A DNA stretch of 64,000 nucleotides from Plutella xylostella (GCF_932276165.1 NC_063986.1:2988501-3052500); one strand, 5' to 3'; counted from the stretch's first letter, positions 12,901 to 23,825 are shown. Notes: a model not told the origin generated them from the letters alone. Numbers and translations: made by a program.

Positions 12901-15876
12901 AGCCCAAAGTCGAAAATGACCATTCCTCAAAAGGTTTTACAGGAATTGGAATGGTGGGAGCTTGCGGTTCGCAAAGCAACGCCAATTTACAAACCTCCGA
13001 TAACAGACTTTTTAGTCACGGCTGCAGCCAGTTACGGCTGGGGAGCCATATTAAACAACACAACAATGGCAGGAGTTTGGGATCACCATCACACATCTTG
13101 GCACTCGAATCAAAAAGAACTACATGCGATTTACAAAGCAGTAACACAACGTAAAAACCATCTAAAAAATCGATTGTTGTTGATACTTTCGGACAACCGA
13201 ACAGCATTAAGTATCCTATCTGAAGGGGGGTACCAGGTCAGTGGCCCTTCTTCAAGAGGCCAGAGACATTCTTCACTTGGCAAGTGTTTACAACAGTCAT
13301 CTCGTTCCACAATACCTCCCAAGATCCCTGAACGGTTCGGCGGACCGTCTGTCAAGAAACCGCCCACTACCCAAATGGCACCTACTCCGTTGTGCGACAC
13401 AGCCTGTGTTTCGTGCATTCGGTCATCCACAAATCGACCTATTTGCCTTAAAGAATGCACATGTGGTAAACAGGTACTGCACGATGGACTTCCTAGATCA
13501 ACAGGTGGAATTTTACAATGCATTCACCCAGGAGTGGAACTACCGCCTAGGCCGGCTATTCCCACCACCTTATCTGGTTCCCAAGATTCTTATCCACCTC
13601 AACAAGTGTCAAGGTCAGTACATACTTATAATTCCCAGATGGGAAAGGACCTTCTGGTTGCTAGATTTGAAGTCCCGAGTACTTCAAGGTCCAATCCAAA
13701 TAGAGAATCTCAAGGAAACCCTAGTCGACACAGCCACGATGAGGCCTCCCCCGAAGATAGACAGTATAATTTTGGAGGCTTGGTTGGACCAATACAGGCT
13801 GGGAAGATCTCTTGAAAGACTGGTCAGCAAAGGAGTTGGCTGTCATTACAAACAGTTGGCGAAAGTCTACGCTTTCTGTGTACAAACCAGCATGGAACCG
13901 TTGGTTAAATTGGTGCACGGCTAATAACATTCATCCATTTCTACCAAAACCCGCGGATGTTGCTCGTTTCCTTACTCATTTACATCTTAAGAACTATTCA
14001 GCTTCATAAATCTGGTATTTCAACATTTCGTGAACCTCATTTAAAATTTAAACTTAGTTCTGATTTACTAGTGAAACAGGTCTTAAAATCAGTTGCTATA
14101 AGTAAACCTAAGATGGTTCAGTCTTCAATATGGGATCCCTGTGAACTAGAAGTTTGGTTAAATCGTAATCCTCCCTCTAATATCACTTTGTTTAAGGCAT
14201 CCAGACGGTGTGCAACTATTTTATTATGGGCCTCAGGCCGTAGAGTACATGATTTAACTTTATTATGTATAAACGAAGATAATTTCAATGATAATGGTGT
14301 ATAGTCATAGGCTCTAAAACTGATAAACCTAATTATCAACAATCTGGTTGGAAAATTATGAGAAACTTTGATTTAGATTCCTGTTGTCCTATATTTTGGA
14401 TAAGGCATGTCATTAGTTTGAGTAATGAAAAACGTAGTTTCCACAAACATTTATTTTTAACAACAAATTCAGAAGTAAAACCTGCCTCTCGTACAGTTAT
14501 TGCATCTTGGGTTAAAACTGTTTTTCGTGATGCAAATGTAAAAGCCACACCGGGCAGTACTAGGGCTGCTGTAGCCTATGTAAATTGGTTAAATAACTTA
14601 CCCCTAGATCAAATTCTATCGAAAGGTAACTGACAGCAACCTAATACAGTTATAAAATATTATAAAAAATAAATTAGAAGATCTAATAACTTACCCAAGA
14701 GTCAATTATCTAATTTATTGAATTCTCTCTAGTTAATTAAATATTATTTAAGTATTCTGATTAAGTTCTGAATAAATTAATCACTATGTGTACATAAGTT
14801 GTAAAATACGACTTTCTTATTAAGGTACTTAGTTAAGTTAGTAACTATAATATATTTCAGTAATACTGATAAGTATTGTATTATTTGTTTAAAATAGATT
14901 TTTGTTATTAATTCTATTTTAGCTCTTTCATTCATACTTACCTGCTACCTGTTAGTATACCTACCACCAGGCGATAACAAACAGATCTCATCTTCTTCCC
15001 GGACGAGGCGAAGGGAGCATAATAGAACAATTTTACCTCGCAATAAAATTGATATTATGCTCCTGAAGCCTCGTCCGGGACTTTGAAGGCTGCCTGGTGA
15101 AGATGAGCTCGCAATGAGTGCGTTTTATACAACGCGCCGGCCGCCCGCCATACCTGCCTGGGGTGACGTATGTATGCACAGATATTTCTAGGCATATTTG
15201 CACTGACTGACAGCTGTCAAACCACAAAAGAGACTGATATCATGACGGAAACAGGTAAAAACATAGGAAAAAGGAGCAAATAAAGACGCGCTCTCATCTT
15301 CTTCCCGGACGAGGCTTCAGGAGCATAATATCAATTTTATTGCGAGGTAAAATTGTTCTATTATTGACACAATGATGTTATGAGTTGTACCTTTATTGTA
15401 AATTTATAAGCAATTTAAATGTTCATAATGATCACTTACTTTCTGGCAACTCCTAAGGCCAATTTCAATATAGCATCGGTCCTCATGGATGTTGCATTGA
15501 ATTTTACCACTTTTGAATCCCTCGATAGTGACGCATCATCGTCTTGGAAGTCATCCTCGTCATCAGAATCATGCTGTACCTAAATAATAATTTAAAAGTT
15601 TTTTGAGGTTATGATACTTGTGTAACAATTTATGGTATCAATTTCACTGGAAATAAGCCACGCTATGATAAAATTGTAGCAGTGGAAGCTTACCTTTTTA
15701 GATTTATTTCGTGTAAGGTTACTTTGAGCTGGGTAAACATTTAATTTTACTGGTAAAATAACGTGATTGATTATTGGGTTAACAACTTGAGAAAATGATG
15801 ATTTATTAGGTATTCTCCGTGCTATTTTAGCCTCATTAAGTAAAAGACTGATTAATCTTCTGTTCAGCGAATTCAT
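9997..15876 (-). CDS. MTRES1: Mitochondrial S4-like RNA-binding protein (MTRES1/C6orf203-like), 4 exons, 198 aa
   Basis: Human MTRES1 binds RNA in mitochondria and supports mitochondrial transcription and ribosome quality control. Minus-strand exons in order: 15876-15694, 15579-15440, 10445-10373, 10197-9997; all junctions are GT-AG and phases join without a stop. The N-terminus MNSLNRRLISLLLNEAKIAR is basic and amphipathic, as expected of a mitochondrial presequence. An acidic linker (DDEDDFQDDD) follows, then an S4-like fold: RTDAILKLALGVARNKIE, then FYESKIRVNGKK, then KQGDEIDVI, and a C-terminal strand ending in LITARRFKSLL. This order matches the human C-terminal domain as I remember it. 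The gene is convergent with MCM9, stops 157 bases apart. Intron 2 is about 5 kb because it contains a DIRS-like element. The call rests on motif order, not a search. Confidence 0.8.
10511..10718 (+). repeat. DIRS left inverted terminal repeat
   Basis: About 208 bases beginning TTATGCTCCCTTCGCCTCG and ending GTTGTATAAAAC. It is matched almost base for base by the inverted right terminus; the visible difference is in the first 20 bases (CCCTTCG against CCTGAAG). Confidence 0.88.
10786..12081 (+). pseudogene. DIRS gag-like ORF, frameshifted
   Basis: A basic, Asn/Ser-rich protein without a clear enzyme motif, in the gag position of the element. The reading frame starts at 10786 (MTMEEKAEEVG), shifts around 10960-10985, and shifts back around 11227, after which it is open for 284 aa to 12081. 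The C-terminal part is rich in Arg, Lys and Ser (KRKEEFSSRSTPYDAKRRK), suited to nucleic acid binding. Two frameshifts make it non-functional as it stands. Confidence 0.7.
12078..13924 (+). pseudogene. DIRS reverse transcriptase-RNase H, defective
   Basis: The RT begins in the frame of 12078 with FVSPMFLVPKSDGSQRPILN and NNYFQPMKF, typical DIRS finger motifs, and overlaps the gag end by four bases. The stretch that should hold the first catalytic Asp of the palm is missing between RLISH and LPLDLSCAP. The YxDD box reads YLHD (12540-12551). RNase H follows in another frame from 12847, with AAASYGWGA where an Asp is expected, then KELHAI and LSDNRTA. A third frame (13241-13924) carries the C-terminal domain (ADRLSR, QIDLFA, WERTFWLLDL). 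At least two frame changes and three catalytic losses make it dead. Confidence 0.8.
13812..14633 (+). pseudogene. DIRS tyrosine recombinase, frameshifted
   Basis: The N-terminal core-binding domain is visible at 13812-14006 (STLSVYKPAWNRWLNWC, then ADVARFLTHL). The frame changes near 14000 and again near 14300. The catalytic half shows ASGRRVHDLTLL with the first Arg of the R-H-R-Y set, and later PGSTRAAVAYVNWL with the second Arg. The final Tyr region is lost or divergent. The start overlaps the end of the RT-RNase H frame by about 110 bases, as is usual for DIRS elements. Confidence 0.75.
14987..15080. repeat. DIRS internal complementary region
   Basis: Contains the complement of the left tip (14987-15022), a spacer AGAACAATTTTACCTCGC that continues to 15053, and the complement of the right tip (15054-15080). 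This is the arrangement that lets DIRS cDNA be aligned into a circle. The tip differences between left and right are both faithfully mirrored here. Confidence 0.85.
15122..15364 (-). repeat. DIRS right inverted terminal repeat with 3' extension
   Basis: Inverted copy of the left terminus up to about 15330, then an extension ATCAATTTTATTGCGAGG that continues to 15364. The extension is found again as the spacer of the internal complementary region, so it belongs to the element and not to the host. Confidence 0.85.
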
Positions 15877-16120
15877 TTCACCAACTCTTATTCAAAATTC
15901 AGTAATATTCAATGATTTTGTAACAAAATTTCACTGTTGTTTTCCTTTCCCATCTGACATTCACAACCAACGTCAATTTGACATTGACGTGACACTAATG
16001 ACGCATCTGACAGATATCAGCTGTTTAAAAGGTGCGCTCAGAGCATACTGTCATGGCCCGAATTTTGAAATTTAAATCAGCGGTTGAATGTTTTAGATTT
16101 GGTTTAAAGTTATAATAATG
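15877..16120. promoter_or_regulatory. Probable promoter and 5' region of the MTRES1-like gene, possibly bidirectional
   Basis: The 240 bases upstream of the minus-strand ATG are free of repeats. On the plus strand the region ends at ATG|GTAAG (ATG 16118-16120), a common form of first coding exon in which the intron directly follows the start codon. No matching second exon could be found downstream, so a divergent gene is only a possibility. Confidence 0.3.
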
Positions 16121-16565
16121 GTAAGATTCTATTCGTCTAGGTAGGTAGCAAAAATGCTATCTATTGACTAAAACATTATTTACTTACCTACTTCTTGATT
16201 ACTTTTAAATACCTATAAGTACCCTACTTACTTCAGTATAAACTAATTAACTAATCTATAAATTTAAGGTATTGTATCTTTGGCACTTACCGATACTGGC
16301 TCGGGAGTTAAGCAGTTGTAGGTACTTACTAACCTAATACCTACCAACCTCCAACAACAACAAAACGTGATAAGCGTATCAAATTTAATTTCCATCACTC
16401 CATATCATACATCCATATCATACAGAAATGTCAAACCGAATGTAGGAAAGACCCTCAAAAGACCGTAACTAACCCATATCACAACTTAGATTAGGGCCTC
16501 AGACTTACCTTTCAATCAAGCTTACAAGGGTATTAAACCTATCTATTAAATTCACTAGGCACCTA

Positions 16566-17569
16566 CAGTATTGTGCAAATTAATGTGAACACGAGTGAAA
16601 ATTTAAAAAAAATACATTTATTAGTTCTAAAATAAAAAAAAACAGAGATATATTTATACAATTTAAGTTATTTTAATAGAAAATGTGTCCCCCCTGGCTT
16701 TTATAACTTCTTCAACACGTTTTGGCAAAGAATCGACATGATTTTAACAGTTTTCTGATATTTACTGCTCTAAAAAACTTGTCTGGATTACAGCCTCAAT
16801 CATTTTAGTTTTTCTTGTGCAATCCGTTTTACGAAGTTTAACTTTCACGATGGCCCACTTATTTTCATTGGGATTAAGTGCCGGTGAGTTCTCTGGCCAT
16901 CCAAAGGCATGATATCTTGATGTCCTTGAAATATTTAAGCATAATCCTGGAACACGTGGCATGGAGCCGAATTTAGTTGAAAAACTTATTGACCGTTAGC
17001 ATCAACTTTTCTTAGTTTGGGGCTGTTTTTCTTACAAAGGTACCGGATGACTTGTGCCCATAGAAGGGATGATGGACTCGCTAAAATACAGTGACTTGCT
17101 AGAACGGAGATTAGAAGTTGAACTAAGAAAATTTGATGATAACGGTCAATAAGTTTTTCAACAAAATTCGGCTCCATGCCACGTGTTCCAAGATTATGCT
17201 TAAATATTTCAAGGAAAACAAGATATCATGGCTTTGGATGGCCAGAGAACTCACCGGCACTTAATCCCAATGAAAATAAGTGGGCCATCGTGAAAGTTAA
17301 ACTTCGTAAAACGGATTGCACAAGAAAAACTAAAATGATTGAGGCTGTAATCCAGACAAGTTTTTTAGAGCAGTAAATATCAGAAAACTGTTAAAATCAT
17401 GTCGATTCTTTGCCAAAACGTGTTGAAGAAGTTATAAAAGCCAGGGGGGACACATTTTCTATTAAAATAACTTAAATTGTATAAATATATCTCTGTTTTT
17501 TTATTTTAGAACTAATAAACGTATTTTTTCAAATTTTCACTCGTGTTCACATTAATTTGCACAATACTG
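16566..17569. mobile_element. Palindromic (fold-back) Tc1/mariner derivative, 1004 bp
   Basis: Both ends carry CAGTATTGTGCAAATTAATG in opposite orientation, and TA flanks each end (16564-16565 and 17570-17571). Arms of about 450 bases (16566-17022 and 17123-17569) are inverted copies of each other, around a loop of about 100 bases. Each arm encodes the C-terminal part of a Tc1-like transposase: minus 16962-16762 and plus 17176-17376, both with WPENSPALNPNENKW holding the last catalytic Glu. The loop encodes the upstream portion (VWGCFSYKGTG, stop, LVPIEG). The 5' half of the transposase and both ordinary ends from that side are gone. Confidence 0.85.
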
Positions 17570-17571
17570 TA

Positions 17572-19097
17572 CCTAATTAATTACATCTATTTTAATAGAG
17601 CATTTATATAGTTAGACGTACTTACTTACTACTTACGTACCTACCTACAACTAAGTTGTTAATTAATAAAATAATTAATCATCATATTTTAATTTTAATT
17701 TTCATCATCATCGTCCTTCTATCGCCCACTTTCGGGTATAGGTAGGCCTGCTTTTTTGTCTTCCAATTCTTCCATAATTAATTAAACTTGTGATTAATTA
17801 GATATTGGTAAGTAGAAGTAGGTATACCTAAGTATGTAGATAGGTGTAGATCGGTTATCTTTAAAAGTGGAAGAGTTATCTCGACACGAATTCGATCAAG
17901 AAAAGCGATGACCGGTAGTCAGTTACCGGATGGTAGTTGGATCAAGATGGCTGAGGAAAAAGGATGAAAAAGGCTATATGGCGCTCATTTCAGGGTTCCA
18001 AAACTTGTGGAGAGAATCTTCAGGGTCGAGTTTTTCAAATAAGTTTTTTTTATGTTATTGACTAAGTACTTAAGTATATTATTATCATTTTCAGAGACAA
18101 CAGAATTAGGATTGGGACCTAGGCCTTATATAAAATATAAACATTAAGTAGGTATGATACTTATAAAAGTGGCGCTTGATAACTCATAGCGGTACGTCTG
18201 GTACGTAAAACAAAAGCAAGTGGTTCTTTAAAATGTTTAAAAGATAATAATTAAAACGGTCGTCATCCAGCTGGATGGGACCATACTTTATCACATTATT
18301 CACGGTTTATTTATGCATATGACCAAAGATGTTTGATTGCAGATGTGACATAAAACTTACCCATATTGGAAGTTCTTAAACGACTTTGAAAAAGGAGCAT
18401 TTTCTCAATTCGTCTGTATGTAAGTATGTTTTTTTTTGTATGTATGGTCACCGATATCTCCACCATGTATTTATCTCAGGGGTGGTTTAATTTTAATTTC
18501 AAAAATAAAATATAGGGCTGGAAAAGGGTTAAAAATAGGGAAGGTGTTCATTTCCATTATGGGTTATATACCTATTAACCGATTCTCATAAATGTTTCTA
18601 TCTGTGTAGATAAGTATATGAGTTTTCTGACCCATATTTGCAGTTTTCAGAAATAAGGTACTTAGTGCGATCTCTAACTAATAATGTATAACATATTAGT
18701 GTTAAGAAGTTGTTTTTGTTTTTATAGTTTAAATAAGTTTATATATCTGTTTTCATGTCAGAATTTTTAAAGAATGTGAGTTAAAGTTTTATTTTTCTTT
18801 TTTGTAATACTAAACTGTATTTTTAATTTATTATGATTATTTCTATGTTTTGTTATGTGCCTAAGAAGTGTTGAGCATGTCTGTAATTGGTACATGTTAT
18901 TGATAAGTACCTCTCTAACCTTTCTTTTATATGTGTATTGTAACATGTACTGTTGATGTGCCTTATATAAATAAATAAATAAATAAAATATTACAGGCTC
19001 TGCCTATTTCGTGGTGACTAGATGGCTGTGTGTGTGAGATGTCTCCACATAAATTATTATCATTATTATTATTCATAACATTATTTTTTATTTATAT
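17572..19097. other. No gene seen
   Basis: AT-rich non-coding DNA. It holds a decayed repeat around 18370-18500 (TTCTCAATTCGTCTGTATG) and an (AAAT)n run at 18968-18990 that may end an old LINE. No ORF with codon-like content. Confidence 0.5.
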
Positions 19098-19375
19098 GGA
19101 CGACCGAATGGCGTAGTGGTTAGTGACCTGACTACTGAGACGATGGTCCCGGGTTCGATTCCCGGCTGGGGCAGATATTTGTTTAAACACAGATATTTGT
19201 TCTCGGGTCTTGGATGTGACCGTAAAATGGCAATAGGCCCGCCCCCTATTACATTGGGACTAACATAACACTCTGGCGAAAAGTGGGTGCAGCAATGCAC
19301 CTCTGCCTACCCCGCAAGGGAGTACATTAGTACAAGGCGTGAGTGCGTGTTTTTTTTCTTTTTTTTCTTTTTGTT
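19098..19375 (+). mobile_element. tRNA-derived SINE
   Basis: A pol III promoter head is visible: A box TGGCGTAGTGGTTAG and B box GGTTCGATTCCC, about 35 bases apart. A tRNA-unrelated body follows, with CTACCCCGCAAGGGAGTACA, and a T-rich 3' end. The copy at 62280-62546 is the same family on the other strand. Confidence 0.8.
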
Positions 19376-19684
19376 TATATGTACATACATTAAACTCTAG
19401 CCTGCTACTTACCTTCTTTAGGTCCTGGAACCCATATACACATATTACACACACTACATAAATAATCAAAGACATTTTACTCTACTAACTGTCTAGTACA
19501 AAGTCTTTTCGTAGAATATTGTGTCCTGTCCTGCCACATCTTCGTGCATACCTATTCTTTGCCAGGATCATCTTTTTAAAACATGTGGACACATGTCTCG
19601 CTGGGTGGATCTTTTTATTTTCGTATACGATTATGTTCCCGGTAACTTCAAAGAGCGTTTAAACTTTTTAATTTGACACACTTA

Positions 19685-20237
19685 GGGCGGATTCGACCAA
19701 CGTCGAGTAACTTTTTACTCGAGAGTAAACTACCAGTTACTCGCGAGTAAGCAGATTTTGCATTCTACCAAACCTGAAACCAAGATAAGTAGCTTATCCC
19801 AAGAATAAAATGTTATACCGCCAAAATTGACCGTGTAACGAGCTTATCCGAGAGTAATTTTGTAATGGCGGCGGCACATCAGCTGATTAGAAAACCGTCA
19901 TAATGACATATAAACACATATGTCAAAACATAAACAAAAGTACGTTAAAAGGCAAATTCTCAGAATAACAACAGCGAATAAAATATTAAAACATAAACAA
20001 TTTTATACTATTATAATCCATTCAAACTAAGTTGGCATGTCATTTCTATGGCATGCTTTGAAACGCAGCTATTTTTATTTTAGTAGCATTACAGTTTCGT
20101 TCCTCGTTCATTCAATTAATCATGGTAGGTATAACTTGGTAGAATGCAAATGTACTTATCCCAGATATTTACTCGCGTATAAATTTTATTCCGGTATAGT
20201 TATTCTCGTGTAACGTGATGTTTGGTCGAATTCACCC
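19685..20237. mobile_element. PIF/Harbinger-like MITE, 553 bp
   Basis: Inverted ends GGGCGGATTCGACCAACG and GGGTGAATTCGACCAAAC (right end inverted) are flanked by TTA on both sides (19682-19684, 20238-20240). A 3-bp TTA target and ends rich in ATTCGACCAA fit PIF/Harbinger elements. No transposase remains. Confidence 0.7.
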
Positions 20238-20240
20238 TTA

Positions 20241-22191
20241 ACCGCTTTGTCTCACTATCGCGATCGCTTTAACTTGGACGGAATATAAAAAAAGGAAAAA
20301 GTGTTGAGTTTATTATTTTAGAGGCGCGTCTTGAATATGAATACTTACAATAGGTAGTAGGTCTGACGGGCTGTAACCTGCGCTCTTGAGGGGTTGTATA
20401 CCTAGTAACCTATTCAAAGTGATACTTTACCTTTTCCATATTTTTTTATAAACAATTCCTACCAACCCACCACATCCCACTCAATAGTTTGTTGATATTT
20501 CCCATGTTATGTACAATAACGCTATTGAATTCCATTCAAAATCAGAAAATGTGTGTGTTAAATGGTCTTTTCATGAATTTTATGGTGCGACGTAAGATTT
20601 TTATGCTGGCATAAGAATGTGTCAGGTAAATATTTTAGGAATCTTGTGTATAGACGGCTGGACTTTACCTTTGGGCCCTTCTTGGTATAAATATGACTAG
20701 ATATAGCCGTAGAAATGTTTGTGTATAGAAATAAAACTGTTTCAACTTCCTTCATTAAGTATTTAAAATAAAACGTGTTGTTAAACAATATATACAGTAT
20801 GTAATTATGTAAGTACTTACTCAAATGTAGATAATCCATCACCTGAACTTTTTAAATATCTTGATAAGTATACGTGCTTATATCCAAAACCTTACTTTAC
20901 AAATCCTGTCCCACATTGTTTATAAACCCGAATACCTAAATATACCATTCTGATACCTAGGTATCTAGTAGATTGTAAAGTTACTCGCAACCTCACAAGA
21001 TTAAAGAAGAGAAGACGTACCTATCCAATCTCTCAGCTTCATGAAGGCAATATGTAATAGGATTTCTCATTTGCCGGTTCAGAGACCAAATCGTTTATCA
21101 TAGGAAGTGACACTTCATGACGTCGCCATCTTCAGAGTCACCGGACCGTGAGGTGACGGACCAAAATAGACGGAGGTCAGGTGAGGATGTAGGCCTATTT
21201 TCTTGGAGAATATGATGACAGGATCCACACGTGTGAACATAGAACAACGCGAACTCGGGTGTACCCGTGAACACCAAAAATGCAGTGCTGTAAAGGTGAT
21301 TGGTTGAATATTGTCGTTGAGGACTTAGGTAAAAATCGCAAGTAATACTTAAACAGATTTCTTCCCAAAATGCAAAAAATATATTTAATTCCCGTCTTTC
21401 GAAATGTATTTCAAATCTCCAATCTCAATCATGCGCATAAAAACGCAAGCACGAACACCATAAAAATTGATGTCAATACATATAAAACTAACAGCGTCAT
21501 TAATAATAAGAAATTAGACTTCATTTTTATAGTTTCTGCTTTGGACGTCTTAATAAATTTTCGGGTATGACTAGTGTCTGTTTTTACGAGTGGACCACAT
21601 GGGTCCCTGATGTATTAACTGCCGCGCTAATGTATGTTTTATAGCTAATTTCACGGTTACTCATTCTCTTTTGACCTTTTGAGGGGCTATGCGTCAGGGT
21701 GTCGGTTATGGTATTTTTTTCAGCATGGTGCAATGGTGATTGTGCATGTGCATGCGATCGAATGAGAAAAAAACCCTTGCGGGGTAGACAGAATTGTGGT
21801 CACTTTGTTTTTGCTAGGGATTTATTTAGTTAGGGATGCCAGCTAGGTACTGTTACGTTGGTTAATACAAAGCCTAGGGCCTATTATTGCATTTTTTCAG
21901 GCGGCCACCAGGCATTTAGTGCTTAAAACTCGTTATTTAAAAGACGATTTCTTTTTTTCGTAATAGAAAAAATCATAGGTAATATGCGCAGTTTCCGGTT
22001 AGAGTCTTAAAATTTAAAACCAACAGTTAATTTTAATCCTGTTCCATAATTATAAATGCGAAGCTCCGGTCCGGATGTTTGCTAAGCTCAACTTTTTGCA
22101 ATAAGCAGTTACTTTGTCGTTTTTTTACACCTATAGTACCTACGTTTTGGGGACGAAAGATACTATACTGTAAAAAACTTAGGTATATTTA
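20241..22191. other. No gene seen
   Basis: Short chance ORFs only. A GC-richer patch at 21060-21260 has no splice-bounded frame. A SINE scrap (CCTTGCGGGGTAGACAGA) sits near 21775. Confidence 0.5.
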
Positions 22192-22311
22192 CAGGTGTTG
22201 CAAAAGTGGTTACTATAGTAAGATTTGTAAGCTGAAATAGCTGAAATGGGTTGACTCAAGGGGTAAGTCTAAACACTTTTCGGCTCACTTATACACTTTT
22301 TAAACAACCTG
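22192..22311. mobile_element. Short TA-flanked MITE of the CAGGGTGTTGCAAAA type
   Basis: Inverted ends CAGGTGTTGCAAAAGTGG and CAGGTTGTTTAAAAAGTG (right end inverted), each preceded or followed by TA. It resembles the fold-back MITE at 44925-45117 in its first 15 bases, but the interior differs. Confidence 0.5.
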
Positions 22312-22534
22312 TAAGTATAATAACTACGTAGGTTCGGTAGTAATTCGTCAATGACCGCATCAGCTATTAAAACCTCATCCCGTCAGTGCCACAACTGTGC
22401 CCGCTTAATTAAATGCCGGTGATATCCATCATAGAGGATGGATTATTGATTTTGCATCGCGAGTGGGTCGCTGTTCGCTGGGTTTTCACTGAATATTATT
22501 TTGCAATACCAGGTTGCCATGGATACCATTTCGC

Positions 22535-22602
22535 ACACGGGAAAGTTGTTAATGTTTGCATTTTGAAAATTGAACTTTTTCATTGCTCGCGAGTGATAAA
22601 AC
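22535..22602 (-). mobile_element. Terminal fragment of the same small MITE
   Basis: Ends in GAACTTTTTCATTGCTCGCGAGTG, the inverted terminal repeat of the 28676-28911 family. It lies just left of the MULE-like element. Confidence 0.5.
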
Positions 22603-22640
22603 AAAAAATAAGAGGTATTTGTTAACCAAGTAGCTACGAC

Positions 22641-23816
22641 GCGTGTTTTGAAACTATACAAGGCCAGAACGCAGAGGATGGGACTGCTCGCGTATATTTT
22701 CAAATTAAAATGGTGCCATGATTTACTTGAAAGTATACAAGGCCATTACGCACTAATCGCGTATATTTTCAAGAAAGTTGGGCCAAAATTATGGCTTGAA
22801 AATATACTGCAGCAGTTACCACTGCGTACTAATCGTGTATATTTTCAAGTTCCAAGCGGCAATGCGAGCACTTGAAACTATACGTGATTAGTTACCAGGT
22901 AGCCCTTTTGAATTGTTGCTCTCTCTTTCTTTCATGCGAAAGAGTAATAATAAGTCTATTGCTTTCTAAACATTGCATCAACATTCCGCACTTGGCATTG
23001 TTTTCGTAAGGTATTTTTGGTTTACACCGTACAGTTAAAAAGTAAATTGATATTAAACTATAGAACTGTTATTAATAGTAAAAATTCTCTCAGAAGAGGG
23101 TGTAGAACAAATTCATAAAAGACAATCACGGTGAATTCAAAACTTGATGAAAAATATGTCTGTAATAGGTCTATAGTCTATAGGGTAATACCTACTACAC
23201 TCAAGTCACGAGCAATGAATAAGTCCAAGTAGCAAAAAGACAACACCAAATGACCCTAATTTTTTAAAACCATTTAATTTAGAATATGGTCAAAATTTCG
23301 TTTTTAGTTCGTTATAATAATATTTTGATGCGCTGTTAAATGCAATTTAATATTGCCGACGGCGTCATTAAGCTAGTCTTTTCCGTTCAGGAGTGTAGCA
23401 GGTATTACTCTTAATTCATATAAATAGTAAGATATTAGTATTCTTACTTGCAAATATGATTGCTATAAATATCAATTTATCAATCAAATTAGAGCTTGTT
23501 CATCTTTATTTATTAACATTCTATAGGTATGACAGGCAATACAAGTAAATTGTAGTCATGTACATTTACCGAAATAGTTAAGTAAATCAGCATGTAGGTA
23601 TAAATTATATGCGACAAGTACTTCAATCAAGCAATGTGCGTAATAGCAATGTATATTTTCAAGAACGATTCAGTAAATCCCAACTTGAAAGTATACGCGA
23701 CTAGTACGCACAAATCGTGTATATTTTCAAGTAAAATAATATTTTTTTTCACTTGAAACTATACAGTGCTAGTACACTATGGGTGCGTTCTGGCCTTGTA
23801 TAGTTTCAAAACACGC
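22641..23816. mobile_element. MULE-like non-autonomous element with 9-bp target duplication and alternating subterminal array
   Basis: Perfect 33-bp terminal inverted repeats begin GCGTGTTTTGAAACTATAC. The flanks carry an identical 9-bp direct repeat AGCTACGAC (22632-22640 and 23817-23825), the size typical of Mutator-like elements. Inside the ends a 12-mer TTGAAARTATAC (R or C at one position) occurs twelve times, with strand alternating at every copy: seven in the left 250 bases and five in the right 170. The middle is unique apart from a MITE remnant at 23211-23412. There is no transposase ORF. Confidence 0.8.
23211..23412 (+). mobile_element. Truncated copy of a small TIR MITE, nested in the MULE-like element
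   Basis: Aligns by eye with 28676-28911: CACGAGCAATGAA start, the AAATGACCCTAATTTTTTAAA block, and the GCGTCATTAAGCTAG and TTTTCCGTTCAG blocks. The right terminal repeat is missing. Being inside 22641-23816, it records an insertion into that element or its ancestor. Confidence 0.6.
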
Positions 23817-23825
23817 AGCTACGAC

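Larger units (their letters stand above)
10511..15364 (+). mobile_element. DIRS-like tyrosine-recombinase retrotransposon, structurally complete but decayed
   Basis: DIRS elements replicate through a circular DNA and integrate by tyrosine recombinase, so they leave no target duplication. Near-identical ~208-bp inverted termini lie at 10511-10718 and about 15122-15330. The right end has an extra ~33-base tail to 15364. An internal complementary region at 14987-15080 joins the complement of the left tip, a 31-base spacer equal to that tail, and the complement of the right tip. Inside, in order, are gag, RT-RNase H and recombinase remnants in several frames. It sits within intron 2 of the minus-strand MTRES1-like gene, transcribed against it. 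Confidence 0.88.

Noticed and set aside
19110..19165. Possible tRNA gene from A and B boxes
   Set aside because: The boxes belong to a SINE that recurs at 62280 with the same non-tRNA body. No cloverleaf acceptor stem can be drawn.
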